NCBI GenBank assembly: GCA_028622995.1
Contig: JAJQJQ010000009.1
Location: 4,526,001-4,590,000 of the forward strand
Source: Panagrolaimus kolymaensis
Lineage: Eukaryota; Nematoda; Chromadorea; Rhabditida; Panagrolaimidae
DNA length: 64,000 nucleotides
Direction: 5' to 3'
A program made the position numbers and the translations under genes. Below are positions 24,182 to 38,500 of the stretch, piece after piece (positions within the stretch are counted from its first letter, which is position 1; the number at the start of each line of letters is the position of its first letter). The notes under the pieces were generated by a model that was given only the letters and a program-made list of their open reading frames with translations, was not told where the DNA came from and did no database searches.

Positions 24182-26494
24182 ATGACTCGAATCAAATCAA
24201 TTCTGATTTCTGCATCCTTACTTATTTCTTTCTCAATTTTGGTGAACGCTGAACCTCGAATAACTACAATTGGAAAAAATTTTACAGTGGAAGCTGGAAA
24301 AGAGATTGAACTTCCATGCCAAATTCAAGATAAAGATAGTAAGCAAACAACTCTAAAAAACTTTTATAAATTTTTTTATATTCAATAAATTTGAATTTCA
24401 GAAGATTCAAGTGTGATTTGGCAGAGAAATCATGGAATTCATGATAAAATTTTATTTATGGATGGCGAAGCCGATGATGATTTTGATGGAAAAATGGAAG
24501 TTCGAGAAGAAGGATCTGTAAGTCTCTCACTTTTCTTGAAATCTTTTCTTTATCCCCATTTTTAGAATCACATGTTAGTTATTAAAAATGTTGATCCTTA
24601 TGATGGAGCAAATTACACTTGTATGCTTAGTGAAGATATGAAAATTATGCATAAATTAACTGTTTATGTTCCTCCAAAAGTTACCCTTTCATTAAATCAA
24701 ATCCTCACTAGACAAGGTGAAAATGTTACTGTTCGATGCTTTGGTTCAGGACATCCTCTTCCACAAATTAAATGGAAAAGAATAGTAAGAATTTTTTTCT
24801 TTAAAAAAACACAGCTGAATATATATATTTTTAAAGGAAGCTGCAATTCCTGTTGACGCTATAGTAGCTAAAGACGGAACCCTTCATCTCCCGGAGATTG
24901 ATATTTCTTCAGCTGGATCATATGAATGCCAAGGATCCAATGGTTATGGAAGGCAAGCAACGGCCAGGGTCGAAGTTGCCGTACATGGTGAGTCATTATT
25001 TGTGTTTAAAGAGTGATTTTAAACTTTTTAAAATTTTTTTTGTGTGATTTGAAATTCCCATTCTAAAAAGTTTTAAAGTGAAGTTTGACTTTGGAGTGAT
25101 TCGATTTAAACAAACTTAACTTTTTTGTTATTCTTTTTTTATTTAACTCTTAATTAATTATTACTCCCGTTTTTTAATGCCCAATATTTTTTAACCGAAA
25201 CCATTGTTTTGGAGAAAAAAAGTGACCATGAAATATACCTAAAATATTTTTATGGCTGAATTACCTTTTTTTATTTGCCGAAATGAATGTCCTCAAAAAA
25301 TTTTATCCCCAACCATAAAAAAGAAAAAAATCTAACTCAAATTTTATTTATTTTTTAACCCAAAGATTTAAATTTTTTTGATGTGTAAAAACTAATACCT
25401 AATTTTAGCCCGAGAGGAAAACAATGCAAATTCAAAAGAACATGGTAAGTTTTTGTTGTTGTGAATTTTTCTTTGTTGTTGTGTTGTGGTATTTTTTTTT
25501 CTTCTTGTTTGCAACCACCTGGCAGAAAAGCAAAAAACAACGATAATAATGACATTCTCATAGTAGTACCCATCTTTTTTTTTTCTCATGTTTTAGTATC
25601 TTTGGAAAAACATGAAAACATGTTTATTCATGAAAAATAAAAATAAAAAATATTATACATACATATATTTTTTTAGTCAAACCCATCGTCGAAACCAATC
25701 GAACTTACATTCCTGTGAATGAAGGGGATGATGTTGAATTGGTTTGCCGATATGAAGGCAATCCTTCGCCTGATGCTAATTGGCTTTTTAATTCTTTTTC
25801 CCTCAATGTAAGATTATTTAAAAGAGATTTTTGAAAAAAGAAATAATAAAAATATTTTTTCAGAAAAATGAACATCGAGCAACCGAAAGTGCCAAATTTG
25901 AAAATGGTTTTAGTTATACAACCTTAAAAATCAATAACATCACTTCTAAAAGTTTTGGAGATTATATTTGTCGAGTTTCAAATAATATGGGTTCAGTTCA
26001 AACTGAAATTTATGTCAGTGCATTGCCTGGACCTCCTGCCCTTTCAGTGCTAGAAAATAATGAACTTCAATGGACCGTGGAATCCAAGCAACCCATTACC
26101 GAATATAAAGTTCTTTATCGACAAGCAAATGAAGATAAATTTAATAGTTATCAAACGTTTCGAACTACCAAAGAAGATCAAAGGGGCGATTTTTGGCATC
26201 GAAGTGTAATGCTTGATTTTCTTAAACCTGAAACCGAATATGAATTACAAGTTCAAGCTCGAAATAAATATGGTTGGGGCTCAACCGCGAGAAATTATAT
26301 TAAAGTTAATACTTTGGCTCAAGAAAATAATAAAAAAGAAAAAAGTTTGTTGTTCTTAAAAATTTTTTTAAAAAACAAATTAAAAATTAAATTTGTTTTT
26401 AGCTAATGCAAATTCAGCCATGTCCGCCGTCGCCGCCGCGATATCATCCTTGCCAATTCTCATCATTTCCGGTTATATCTTTCGGGGATTTTAA
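24182..26494 (+). CDS. wrk-1: GPI-anchored 3-Ig + FN3 adhesion protein, WRK-1/Klingon type
   Basis: Eight exons (24182-24338, 24402-24517, 24566-24784, 24837-24987, 25409-25444, 25677-25807, 25864-26344, 26403-26494) join in frame to 460 residues. Residues 1-23 are a signal peptide. Three Ig domains follow, each with its Cys pair visible: LPCQI/YTCML, VRCFG/YECQG and LVCRY/YICRV. A fibronectin III domain then runs from PGPPALSVL to ARNKYGWGS. The C-terminus is a hydrophobic Ala/Leu/Ile tail ending RGF, consistent with GPI attachment. This domain order matches Wrapper/Rega-1/Klingon proteins and C. elegans WRK-1, which acts in axon guidance at the midline; function here is by family. Exon 5 is a 36-nt phase-1 cassette that could be skipped without a frameshift. 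An acceptor at 24100 indicates a 5' UTR intron. Confidence 0.85.
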
Positions 26495-27507
26495 AGATAT
26501 ATAAAAATATTTTTTTCTTAGTTTTTTGTTTAAATTTTATCTCAATGTTTGTTTGTTTGTTGTAATTATTTTGTTACTTTTACTTCTTAATTTTTTTATA
26601 TAATTTCCAAAACAAAAAAAAATCGTTCACTCAAAACTTTCACCGGTCTTTTTTTCTTCTTCTGTTGTCTTTGTTGTTTTTAAAGCAACAGAAAACTTTA
26701 TAAAATTTACATACATATGTTTCTTTTTATATATTTTCTTTTTCTTCTTTCGTTTTTTATAATCCTCAGCCATTTTTTTGTTTTTAATAATTTTATTAAT
26801 TTACGATAGTCTTTGATCAATTACAGCGTAATTCTCTCTATTTAGCTTTCTTGCCAAAATTTTATATAATTTACTTTTATTTTTATTGTTTGATGACAAA
26901 AAATAAGAAATCTAAACATTACTTACGGTGGCAGGGAAATGGATTATAACGGTTGAGCTTTGATTTTATTTTATTTTTTGAGTTTTCACTGCCAGCGAAT
27001 TTTTAAATATGCTTTATGACTACTTTATTATATTGTTGTTTATTCGTTTTTAATGTCTTTTTTATACTAAACCAACAAAAAAACTATATTTAATAAATCA
27101 TGAAAACTAAACTAAAAAAATTATTAAAAAAAACACGCAAATCTCCCAAGATTTTGCCTATACCTTTTAATGGCAAAAGGTTTAATAAGAGTGTGAAACA
27201 AAACAATCAACCTGCAAAAGTACCAATAATTATATGTATATCTACATAAACGTTTGCTCAGAAACTTCAATATTTACTCCAGAAAAAAAAAAGAATAATA
27301 CTTTTTTACTTTCAAACTTTCAAAAAAATGTTATTTTGGCAAAATATGAATAAATGCACAAAATGAAGCGTCGATAAATTTTTAGCCTAAAAATTTACAT
27401 CATTTTTCTTTTGCCATCACTTTTTATTCTACCTTTTTTGTTTATTGTTTCTCTCAACTTCAAAGAAAGCTGCTAATAAAGTTGATTGATTAACTATTAC
27501 AACAATC
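26495..27507. other. intergenic region between the Ig-protein and copine genes
   Basis: About 1 kb of AT-rich sequence. It contains the 3' region of the Ig-protein gene and the promoter side of the copine gene. No further exon was recognised. Confidence 0.5.
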
Positions 27508-30025
<2,518 letters not shown>

Positions 30026-30480
30026 TACTATTTCAAGCTATGTTCCATCAAATTTGTCTGCTAATGATTATGTTATGGCTCATGGTATCAATATGAATCT
30101 AATAACTTTTAGCTTCTCAAATTGTCTTAATGTCCATTTCTTTTAAATTTGCATAAATACTTATTTATTAACTTTTCTGATTTTGTACTCTTTGCTTTAT
30201 TATATTTTTTACGGGCTAATTATGTATAGCATTTGTAGCCTTCAAAATTCATTATGTATCGCTTATTTTTTGTCTTTTTAAACCTCAACAACAATTGATA
30301 ATCATTCTTTGCCTCTTTTGTTTTATTTATGTAATGTTGCTTTTTTGTATGTAAATAAAACAGTTTGAATCAATAACTTTATAAACCAACAACAATAACA
30401 TTTAAACGAACAAAACATAGCAACAAAACAATAATTAACTTTTAAACCAAACAAAGAATATTTTGAGGAAAACGTTGAAA
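30026..30480. other. copine 3' region
   Basis: T-rich 3' flank of the copine gene with AATAAA near 30355. No other gene is visible before the inverted repeat. Confidence 0.5.
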
Positions 30481-30489
30481 ATAATGCAA

Positions 30490-30664
30490 TATATAAGACG
30501 CCGATATTTAAAAAAATTTTGTGCAGCACAAAATTCCTCACTTTTTTGAAAAAGTGTCTCTTTTGCCATTTTTTTCAATTGATTTTTTTGGCAAAAGAGA
30601 CACTTTTTCAAAAAAGTGAGTAATTTTGTGCTGCACAAAATTTTTTTAAATATCGGCGTCTTAT
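30490..30664. mobile_element. 175-bp MITE with 76-bp near-perfect inverted repeats
   Basis: The arms 30493-30568 and 30589-30664 are reverse complements with a single mismatch, around a 20-nt AT-rich loop. The arm ends read ATAAGACGCCGATATTT. The 9-mer ATAATGCAA flanks the unit at 30481-30489 and 30665-30673, so a 9-bp target duplication is likely. A few bases next to the left copy (30490-30492) blur the exact border. The arms differ in sequence from the 206-307 element, so it is a different family, possibly mobilised by the same transposase class. Any transcript through it would fold into a hairpin of about 76 bp. It lies at the 3' end of the minus-strand gene that starts at 31234. Confidence 0.85.
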
Positions 30665-31234
30665 ATAATGCAAACAATAAATGCTAAAGCTTCTTCACAA
30701 ATTCGTTTCTTCATGCTTTTGATTTCTTTTGGAACAACTGGAGTGCTTTCAAATTTGTTTACATTAAAGGAGTAATCATCATAACCAACACCAGTAGCAC
30801 TTCCATCGGAATCATTAGCAAAATCATCATCATGTGTAATAACAGAAGAAGATTGTGATTGTGTCAATGGAGTGGATTCCGCCTAAAAATATCAAGTAAT
30901 ATAATGAATGTAATCAAAGCAAATAGATAAATTTACAGGAGAATTCTTTGGCTTTCTTTTCTTGTTCTTTCGTTTACCATATTTCCATCGATTTAATAAA
31001 CGTAAACCAGCATCGAAATCTTTTGTATATGGATAAGCAAGATCTAATCTCTAAAAATAAAAGTAAATATGCAAAATGAGAGAGAGAACCAAAAAATATA
31101 ACCAACATCGTCATCTTTTGGATAAACAGGTTCTTGAATAGTCTAAAAATTCGAACATGAATACAGAGCATATATTAAAGAAGTTAGTAGCTTACCGACC
31201 AATCAAAATCCTCATCAATAATATTTGAAGCCAT
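30661..31234 (-). CDS. hypothetical protein, stop codon lies in a MITE end
   Basis: Exons 31234-31196, 31142-31107, 31050-30937 and 30882-30661 join in phase 0 to 136 residues. I do not recognise the family. The N-terminus is acidic (MASNIIDEDFDWS). A middle segment LDLAYPYTKDFDAGLRLLNRW is followed by a very basic, NLS-like stretch (KYGKRKNKKRKPK), then a Ser/Asp-rich region and a short hydrophobic end. The TAA stop at 30663-30661 belongs to the terminal repeat of the MITE. Without the insertion, the frame would run 14 codons further, to about 30435. The second intron uses a weak GTTGGT donor. It is divergently arranged with the Gln-rich gene at 31741. A nuclear protein is a guess from the basic patch. 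Confidence 0.6.
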
Positions 31235-31740
31235 TTGTTGAATATTGTCAGTTCGATAAAAGTGAGCAACACAAAAACCTGAAAAAGTAACAAAGTTATG
31301 AGAAAAAAAGAAATTCGATGATTGCAAAAATGTGTCTTGCTTGTTTTTTTGTCTCGAATAAAAAGTTTAGGAAAGCATTTGAATTAGTGTTGAGTTTTAA
31401 CACGAACGTTTGCTTTTGGGGCGTTCGTTTTTTGTTTTGTTGTTTCTTTCATTTTTCAAACAGTAATCATTTCGCATTTTTTCTAATTTGGAAGTTGGTG
31501 ATTCTTATCTTTGTTCCTTCTGAATATATTTTTACGTTCTCGTGTTTTGGTTTATTACAATTTGGGTTGTTGTTATTGTTTGAAGTTTATTGAGTTGAGC
31601 TTAAACTTTTATAGCTTTAACATGTTACAAATTCTATAATTCTTTTCTTATTCGTGGTTTTTTCCGTGATTATTTCTTATTTATCAACTTTAAACAAACG
31701 ATTTTTAGAGTTTTCTCTTTGCAACTGAAGAAAGGTGACA
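31235..31740. promoter_or_regulatory. shared divergent upstream region
   Basis: 506 bp separate the start codons of two oppositely oriented genes (31234 minus, 31741 plus). The region should hold both 5' UTRs and promoters. No clear TATA box or known motif was identified. It is mostly T-rich on the plus strand, and the acceptor-like ATTTTTAG at about 31710 may be a splice acceptor for the plus gene. Confidence 0.5.
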
Positions 31741-32722
31741 ATGGGTCGTGCGTCGGATAAAGATGATAACATGGTAAGCACCTTAAGAATCTAACGTCTA
31801 ATGTTTTATTTATTACAGGACTTCGCTGATCTAATGGATAAAATGTCTATAAGTTCAAATGTTAAAGAACCTAACAAATCTAGCATGAAGCGTAAAGCTG
31901 TGGTATGTTTTATTTATTTATATTCTTGTTAACGATTAGCATAACAAATTTTGATTTACATTCACATATCTCTTTTGTTTAAGCCACTCTATCTTTCATG
32001 ATTATGTGCTTGATTTCACTTTCGTTACTATGGTTTTGCGCAGAACACTTAAATTCATTACTTGCTATTATTATTTTTATCTTCTGATACTTTTCTAACT
32101 GTTACTCCATTTTCAGGATGAAGTCCCAAGTAGTAATCCGTTTGATTTCGTGGTGAAAGACAAGACCGGAAAGAAAGTCTCTTTTTGCGTTAGAAACGAT
32201 GTTATGAACGGAAAGATTGTTTCTGAAAACATCGATATTTCTGATTTGCATTTTCCTGATCAACCTTCAAATGTTTATGATGATCGTTCAATTGGAAAAG
32301 CTAGAAGAGCAAATACTGCTTCTGGAATCAACAACAATGATGTTCGTCAACCTCCGAAGCTTCAAACAAAATCATCAATTTATCATTTTCAAGCTCATAA
32401 CCCTTCTAAGAACCATCAATTCATCAAACAACAACGCGTGGAACCAGTGCGTATCGTTCAACAGCCACCATCTTATTCTCTTGTCGTTCAACAACCGCAA
32501 ATGCAATATGATGTTTATGTTCAACAACAAAGTATGATGCCGTATAACCCATTTTCGTATCAAAAAACATCTTGGAACTCGAACAAGAATTCATTCTCAA
32601 AATGGTATTCAAGTCCTCATCATTATGGATATCGCCGTCCTGATCGTATTGTTTACGCTTATTCACCCACTTATTGTATTCCTGCGAAAACTAACCGCAG
32701 CTACGTTAGATATGATCATTAA
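31741..32722 (+). CDS. Gln/Ser/Tyr-rich low-complexity protein (3 exons)
   Basis: Exons 31741-31773, 31819-31902 and 32117-32722 join in phase 0 to 240 residues. No known domain was recognised. The N-terminus is acidic (MGRASDKDDN, then DFADLMDKMS). A compact patch follows (NPFDFVVKDKTGKKVSFCV, then NGKIVSENIDISDLHFP) that might be a small fold or binding motif. The last 120 residues are rich in Gln, Ser, Tyr, Asn and His, with repeated VQQP units and basic YRRP and NRSYVRYDH segments, like RNA-binding or condensate-forming tails. All introns are GT-AG with good consensus. AATAAA lies near 32850. An RNA-related role is inference from composition only. Confidence 0.65.
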
Positions 32723-32914
32723 TGTTTTTTGTTGTCTGTTCTTTTAATTGTTATAGGTTTTTGTACATTGTTTTTTCTTAGTTTTTCATTTTAATTGTAC
32801 ATAACTTTTCTTGTTTAATAATGATAATTTAATAAGTTTTGTCATTGTAATAAATGCTTTTTAACAGTTTATGTTTGATGTTTTTAACCTTACCATTGAT
32901 TAAGGTGAAGATTT

Positions 32915-33274
32915 TTATCTGACATTTGTGGACCAAAAATCACCATTTCGAGTTACTACTTCACTTTGTACCATCGCAGCTTCAGGATGAGATAAAAGAT
33001 TTTGTGTATCACCCGCTGAAGAAGACAATGGAATACCAGGTCGAATACGAATTGTTGGTGGACTATTTTCACTTCCAGGAAATATTCCATTTCGAGAATT
33101 ACTGCATTGAATCATAGCATTGGATTGTCGAGTTCGACTTAGATTACTTGCAAGCCTTCCATATAAAAACCAATTTACCGCGGTATTAATGTATGGAAAA
33201 ATATGGGCACAATATAACATTAACATCATTTTCAATGCCAAAGGAATGATGAAAGTGACAAAGTTGTTTGTTAT
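32915..33274 (-). pseudogene. orphan GPCR exon: TM7 and cytoplasmic tail
   Basis: From an acceptor-like AAAAAAAG just upstream (AG at 33276-33275), a 119-codon frame runs to TAA at 32915. It reads through a hydrophobic segment and then YCAHIFPYINTAVNWFLYGR, which is a typical TM7 of a rhodopsin-class neuropeptide-like receptor (the NPxxY position appears as N-x-x-N-W-F-L-Y). A Ser-rich tail of about 75 residues follows. TM1-TM6 are absent. The next sequence upstream on this strand is the 3' end of another gene at 33359, so the exon has no visible partners. It may be a remnant of a duplicated or rearranged receptor gene. The intact tail means a short functional product cannot be excluded. Confidence 0.5.
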
Positions 33275-33358
33275 CTTTTTTTAAAACACGGACAATATTT
33301 TTAAAAGCTTTTTTATACATTCAAGAAAAAAACAACAAAACAAAGAAATCAACAAGAT

Positions 33359-35063
33359 TTAAACATTTGTAACAAGAACAAACCCAATTTTCATTAGTTC
33401 ACAAGCTGCTTCGAGTCCATTATGAATTCGCTTCTTTTCTTCATTTGTAAACTCATTGAAAAGGCAAAATCCAATTTCTTTTGGCATCTTTCCAGTTTCT
33501 TTTTTGATTGCTTTGATGTGATGTTTCAATAAAAGCGCTATTAAAAAGATTGGAGTTGAAGATTTACGAGATCCCAAATAAGTTTCAAATTGAAGTAAAA
33601 CAGGATTTTCAGCATCGCTAGTAACTTTGAAACCCCATTTTGGATCAGCTTTGAGATCATCAACTGTCATTGAAAGAACTTTGACCAAATCTGAAAGCAA
33701 TACATATAATCAAAAGCAAGAAGTTGTGGACATACCATAAACAACAAAAGGATCTTTGTTTTTGACTTTCTTGAAATCAGTGACAATAGTAGGTTCTTCT
33801 TTTTCAAAGCTAAGGTAAAGATCATATCCATACATACCTAAAACCAACATTCAAGCTTATTGTAGTAAGAAGAAACCAACTTACAGTTCCATTCATTCAA
33901 GAATCTATAGCCATTTTCATCACGAACGCAAATGACGGATGAGTTATCGTAAAAGCCAACTACAGGAAGGATCAAATCAGGTTGTGATGCTAGTTTTTGA
34001 GGTAATACTTCAATTTCAGGAATGGTGAAAGGTTCTTGGTACAGGAATGGAAGCGAGTTTCGATCAACAATTAAAGCTAGCTTGATACGATGGCATGCTT
34101 GTTCTTTGGAAATTTGAGCTTTTCCAGCAGGTTTGTAACTTCCAGAAATGGTGTCAAGATATGCAACCTATAAATTAAAGCATAAAATAAATGAAACAAA
34201 GTAAAAAGATTTACATAATAAGGCTTCTTTGACTTGGAAACAATTTGGACTTTTTCACAAGGCAATTCTTCATACTCATCTACAGTAATCAAAGCTTGTT
34301 GAGGATCAGTAATATTTGATTCATTTGTAACAGCAAGCATATCCATACAGAAAGGAATAAGTTGGCTACATCCATGATCAAATATTGCTTTCAGAACTTT
34401 TGGATGACTTTGAAGGGTACCAACAGGATCGATGTTAATAACTTTTTTTGACGGAACGACACGAGACTTCAAAGACTTCAAGAGATCATTATTATGAGGA
34501 TCACAAACAGTAACATATTTAGGATTGCATGTACCAAGACATTCAGTTACCACATCATTAATATTTCTATTAAGGCGATTGATCATACGATAACAGATGA
34601 ATGAATATCCTATTTGTTTACATCGAAGTTCAGCAACACCAACCATTTGACCTAAGGATAAAACATTTAAAATATAATCACCAGGTTTTGAATCAATTTT
34701 TGAAGCAAATAAGATTGACATATTTGAATGTGTTCTAGGATCAACAAGATAAATTTGCCATTTTCGTTTTTTAACTTCTTCATAAACCATTTGACGAATT
34801 TCAAGATTGGCAGTATGAAACAAGTTGTCATAAACAGCAAGAAGGAAAATAACAGCTTTGAGACTTCGGCAAGCAGGAGAATTAAGAAACTTGGAAAGAT
34901 CTTTAACAGGTACATTCATTGATTTTGGAAGATCATTAAAATGAGCATCCAAGAAAACAACATCGAGTCTTCCATTTTCCGTTCCTTTAATTAATAAAAC
35001 TTCGTCTCCATTTTCCAAATCCTTAACTTGAAAAGGTGGATGCAATAAATTATGTTTATCCAT
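33359..35063 (-). CDS. divergent HSP70-like (actin-fold ATPase) protein
   Basis: Exons 35063-34215, 34167-33885, 33837-33736 and 33690-33359 keep phase and give 521 residues. The C-terminal part resembles the start of an HSP70 nucleotide-binding domain. A phosphate-loop-like strand (PVVGFYDNSSVICVRDENG) occupies the place of GIDLGTTNS. It is followed by TPIFLIALLLKHHIKAIKK and EIGFCLFNEFTNEEKKRIHNGLEAA, the equivalent of VTVPAYFNDAQR. The protein stops right after this, without the rest of the fold or a peptide-binding domain. The first 280 residues have alternating strand/helix texture, including LLKSLKSRVVPSKKVINIDPVGT, and may be a second decayed copy of the same fold. Such reduced HSP70 relatives fit panagrolaimid expansions. 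The key ATP-binding Gly/Thr residues are changed, so ATPase activity is doubtful. Acceptor TTTCTACAG at 35103 suggests cis- or trans-splicing 39 nt before the ATG. Confidence 0.6.
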
Positions 35064-35597
35064 GGTTGCAGAAACAATAACGAAATGAAGCAATGTACTT
35101 TTCTGTAGAAATCAGTAAAAAAGTATTTTGAATGAAATAAAATTTTTGGGCTTTTGCAAACAAAAAGTGCTGCTTCTGAACAAATTATCGTGATAAGAGA
35201 TAAAATGGCATTTGATTTTGTGTTTCTTTCAAAATTTTGTATGTAAAGCCTGAATGGTTTTGCAAACAATTTCAAGCTTTTTTGGATCAATTCGAAAACC
35301 AAGAAAAACTATTTAGTTTGTTATTTTAAATTGTAGGAATCCAATAAAAATTAGAATCAAAGCAAATTTTAAATAATACCGTTTATTTTTTCATAAAAAT
35401 GACTTTTTAAAAGTACCGTAATGAATAAAATGCAAAAGAATGAAGGAAACAAATAAGCTTATATATATAATCAAAGGAGACTAAAAACAATATGAACAAT
35501 ATCACAAAGTTTAAAAAGAATATTGACTAGCGGTGAAAAAAATAAAATAAAAATAAATCAATGGAATACATTTTGTTTTTGTTTTTCATGTTAAAAT
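35064..35597. other. intergenic, 534 bp
   Basis: Contains the 5' flank of the HSP70-like gene and the 3' end of unc-16, both on the minus strand. No other gene was seen. Confidence 0.5.
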
Positions 35598-38500
35598 TTA
35601 GGATAAACGTTTAGAAAGATTTGGAACTTCAAGTTCCCATACAATTAAATGAGACATATCATGAATGCGAACTTGATCGGTGGCAGTTGGTGGAGGGTCA
35701 TCTTCTTCACCAAGTCTGAAATCAATGTATCCATCACCGCCGGATACCATGAGAATTTTTCGAGTATCCATTTCCGAAAGTAATGCTGGGTTTGAATCTG
35801 CAAAAAAGTTGAAGCTTGATGGATTATGTAAAATCAATGGTATATGTTTACCTGCTGGAACGGGTAAAAAGAATCGAACTGCATCTTTATGTCCATGGAA
35901 GCTGAGTTGTGCGTGAGTCATGTTGCAATAAGGAATAAAAGAACCTGGTGAAACTCGATCAGAATTAGGATTTCCATAAACTCTAATCAATCCGCCAGGG
36001 CCTCGCACTTCTTCACTTGAACCTCCTCTTTTGGAATCCGATGCTTTGCTACTAACATCGATTTTAGTATTATTTTCTTCACTCAATGGAACTGAAACAA
36101 TTACACCTGTTCCTGTTCCAATCCATAGCCTTCGATTGAGAACCAATAAGGAAGTAATTCGAAGATGAAGAAAATCAAGTTTATTCGATCCAAGCATTTT
36201 GGTTATATATGGTTCAATATCAACATCTTGTAAATGTTGATATGTATGAGCATGATAAAGACGAATAGTGGAATCCAATCTTATTGAAACCCATACTCCA
36301 TCTCCAACCCAAACCATATTTCTTACTTGACTATCTCGACGTGGATGTGCCACGAAAGCACTTTCAACAATTAATTGTTTGGGATCAATTACAACTATGC
36401 AATTTCGATATGCAGCCCAAATCCTTCCAGCTACAACAATTAAATGACATACAGAACTTGTGGGTTTTCCTAATCGAATAAGTAAATAACCGGCATCCGA
36501 CCAATTTCCATCCGCATCTCGAACAAATACAGCTAAAGCTCCATTGGCAAGGGCAGCAAATACTCGACCTTTATAATGAAGAATATGCAATACAGCATCA
36601 GGCATTTTAATTCTTCGTAAACATTTCCTCCATTCTGATACACCAGAATGTATATATATACTAAAATATTTAGTTTCAACTTGGATAAAATAGGAAAGTA
36701 ATAAGCTTACTAATCATTTTCAAGACCCATCCACATTGTCGGTAAAGCAGTGGTAATTTCTCCAATGCCCTCATATTTGCTTAATCCATCACGAATATGA
36801 GGTTGTAAGTTACTCCAACTTCGAAGGGTTCGTTCTTCTAAAAAATATGGGGCTTTTATAATTATGTTATTCGACCAAGAAGCAAACTATAACAACAAAA
36901 TATATAAAAAATAAAAAATGTGAAATAGCGCATTTAAAAAAATTATTGCAATGATTTTGTTTTTTTTTGGCAAAAAATAAAATAAAAGGCTTCTATTGTT
37001 AAAAAAAAGTTTTCTACGACTAGCTAGCTACTAATCTAACAAACTAATATGTACCAACACCACCACACAAAAATTAAAAAACGAAAAAACAAAACACCAC
37101 TGCCATTCAAATTTTATATATATCTTCACACCTTTTTGTTCTGCTGTTTCTCCGTCTTCATCCGCAAATTTAACTCTTTTTTCTAATGGTAAAGTTGTAC
37201 GTGGAGAATGCAATTCATTTGCATTTATTTCAGCGGTGGTGGAAGAGGAATCAGTTGGTGGTGGGTTTAATTTTTCTGTTGTTGGAGAAGCTAAAGATAT
37301 ATTAGTTTTTCTTCTTCTAAGAATCTTAAGTTTTTAAAAAGTTTTTTGTTTTTTTCACTTCAAAGGATTTTTTTTAGTTTCAAACTATTATGAAGAAAAA
37401 AAAGAGGCTTAAAAATATTTACCGATTTCATCTTTTTCGGAAATTTCAGGATTGGCTTCGCTAACAGAAACTAAAGAAAGGATTTTTATTAATAAAATCT
37501 AAATTCCTTCAGAATCTTACAATTTCTTTCTCTTCTCGGTGAAGATTTTTCATCTATGGAACAATAAGTAGGAATATCATCAATATCAGATCGCCGCAAT
37601 TCCACCCATTGAACCGATCCAAAAGCTTCATGTTCTCCAGCATCCGCGGGTAAATCTTTTACATATCCACCTTGTCGATTATATTTTTCGGCAATTGGTG
37701 TTTCATCATGTGGATAATCGGATTCTCTTACTCCTGCCACAGATGCAACCGAAAGTAAATGAGCTTCGCCAACATTAAAGCATTCAATAATATTATTTGG
37801 ATTATTTCCATCCAAAATGGTTACAAAGCTTCGACGTTCATTGGAACTGCAAACCCAAACCAAACTGCTGCATTCCCAAATAGAAAATTCTTGTTCGAAT
37901 TTTTCTCGTTGTTGAACCTACAAAAAAAGTTAGTTTGTAAATTGCGTTCTCAAAAATTTGTAAGTAAAAAGAAAGGTATTGAAAGCAATTATTAAAAGAG
38001 GAGGTCAGAAAAGCTCAGCGCAAAAAATAAGTAAAAGTATATGTATTTGGAAAGAAATGTTATTTTTTTGGTTATTTCTTGAGTAAAGCAATGGCACCAG
38101 ATGGCGACCAACCAAAGGCGTACCCTAAGTTCATAGTCAAGTAGATCTACCCTATTTGCGTTCAATGGAACTGTTGTTACTGCTGCTGAATCATCAGGTG
38201 AAGAAGTGTTAGCAAGATCAGCATAAAATACAGAATCACCCACAATATATCCTCCATCTTTAGTTCGACCACCATGTAATGCAACACCCGAAGCACACCA
38301 AATCTGTAAATGGTAAAAATTTGCATAAATACAGAATTTTAATAAATGGCGAACCTTGAGTGAAGGTTGTCGATCAAGAAGTGGCCGACAACAAACTGGC
38401 ACAGGAATGGAAGCGCTCGAAGATGCGGTGTCTACGGTGACTGGGATGGACCATCCATAAGCATGGGTTCGGCTATCATCTTCCTTTTTCATATGTTGGC

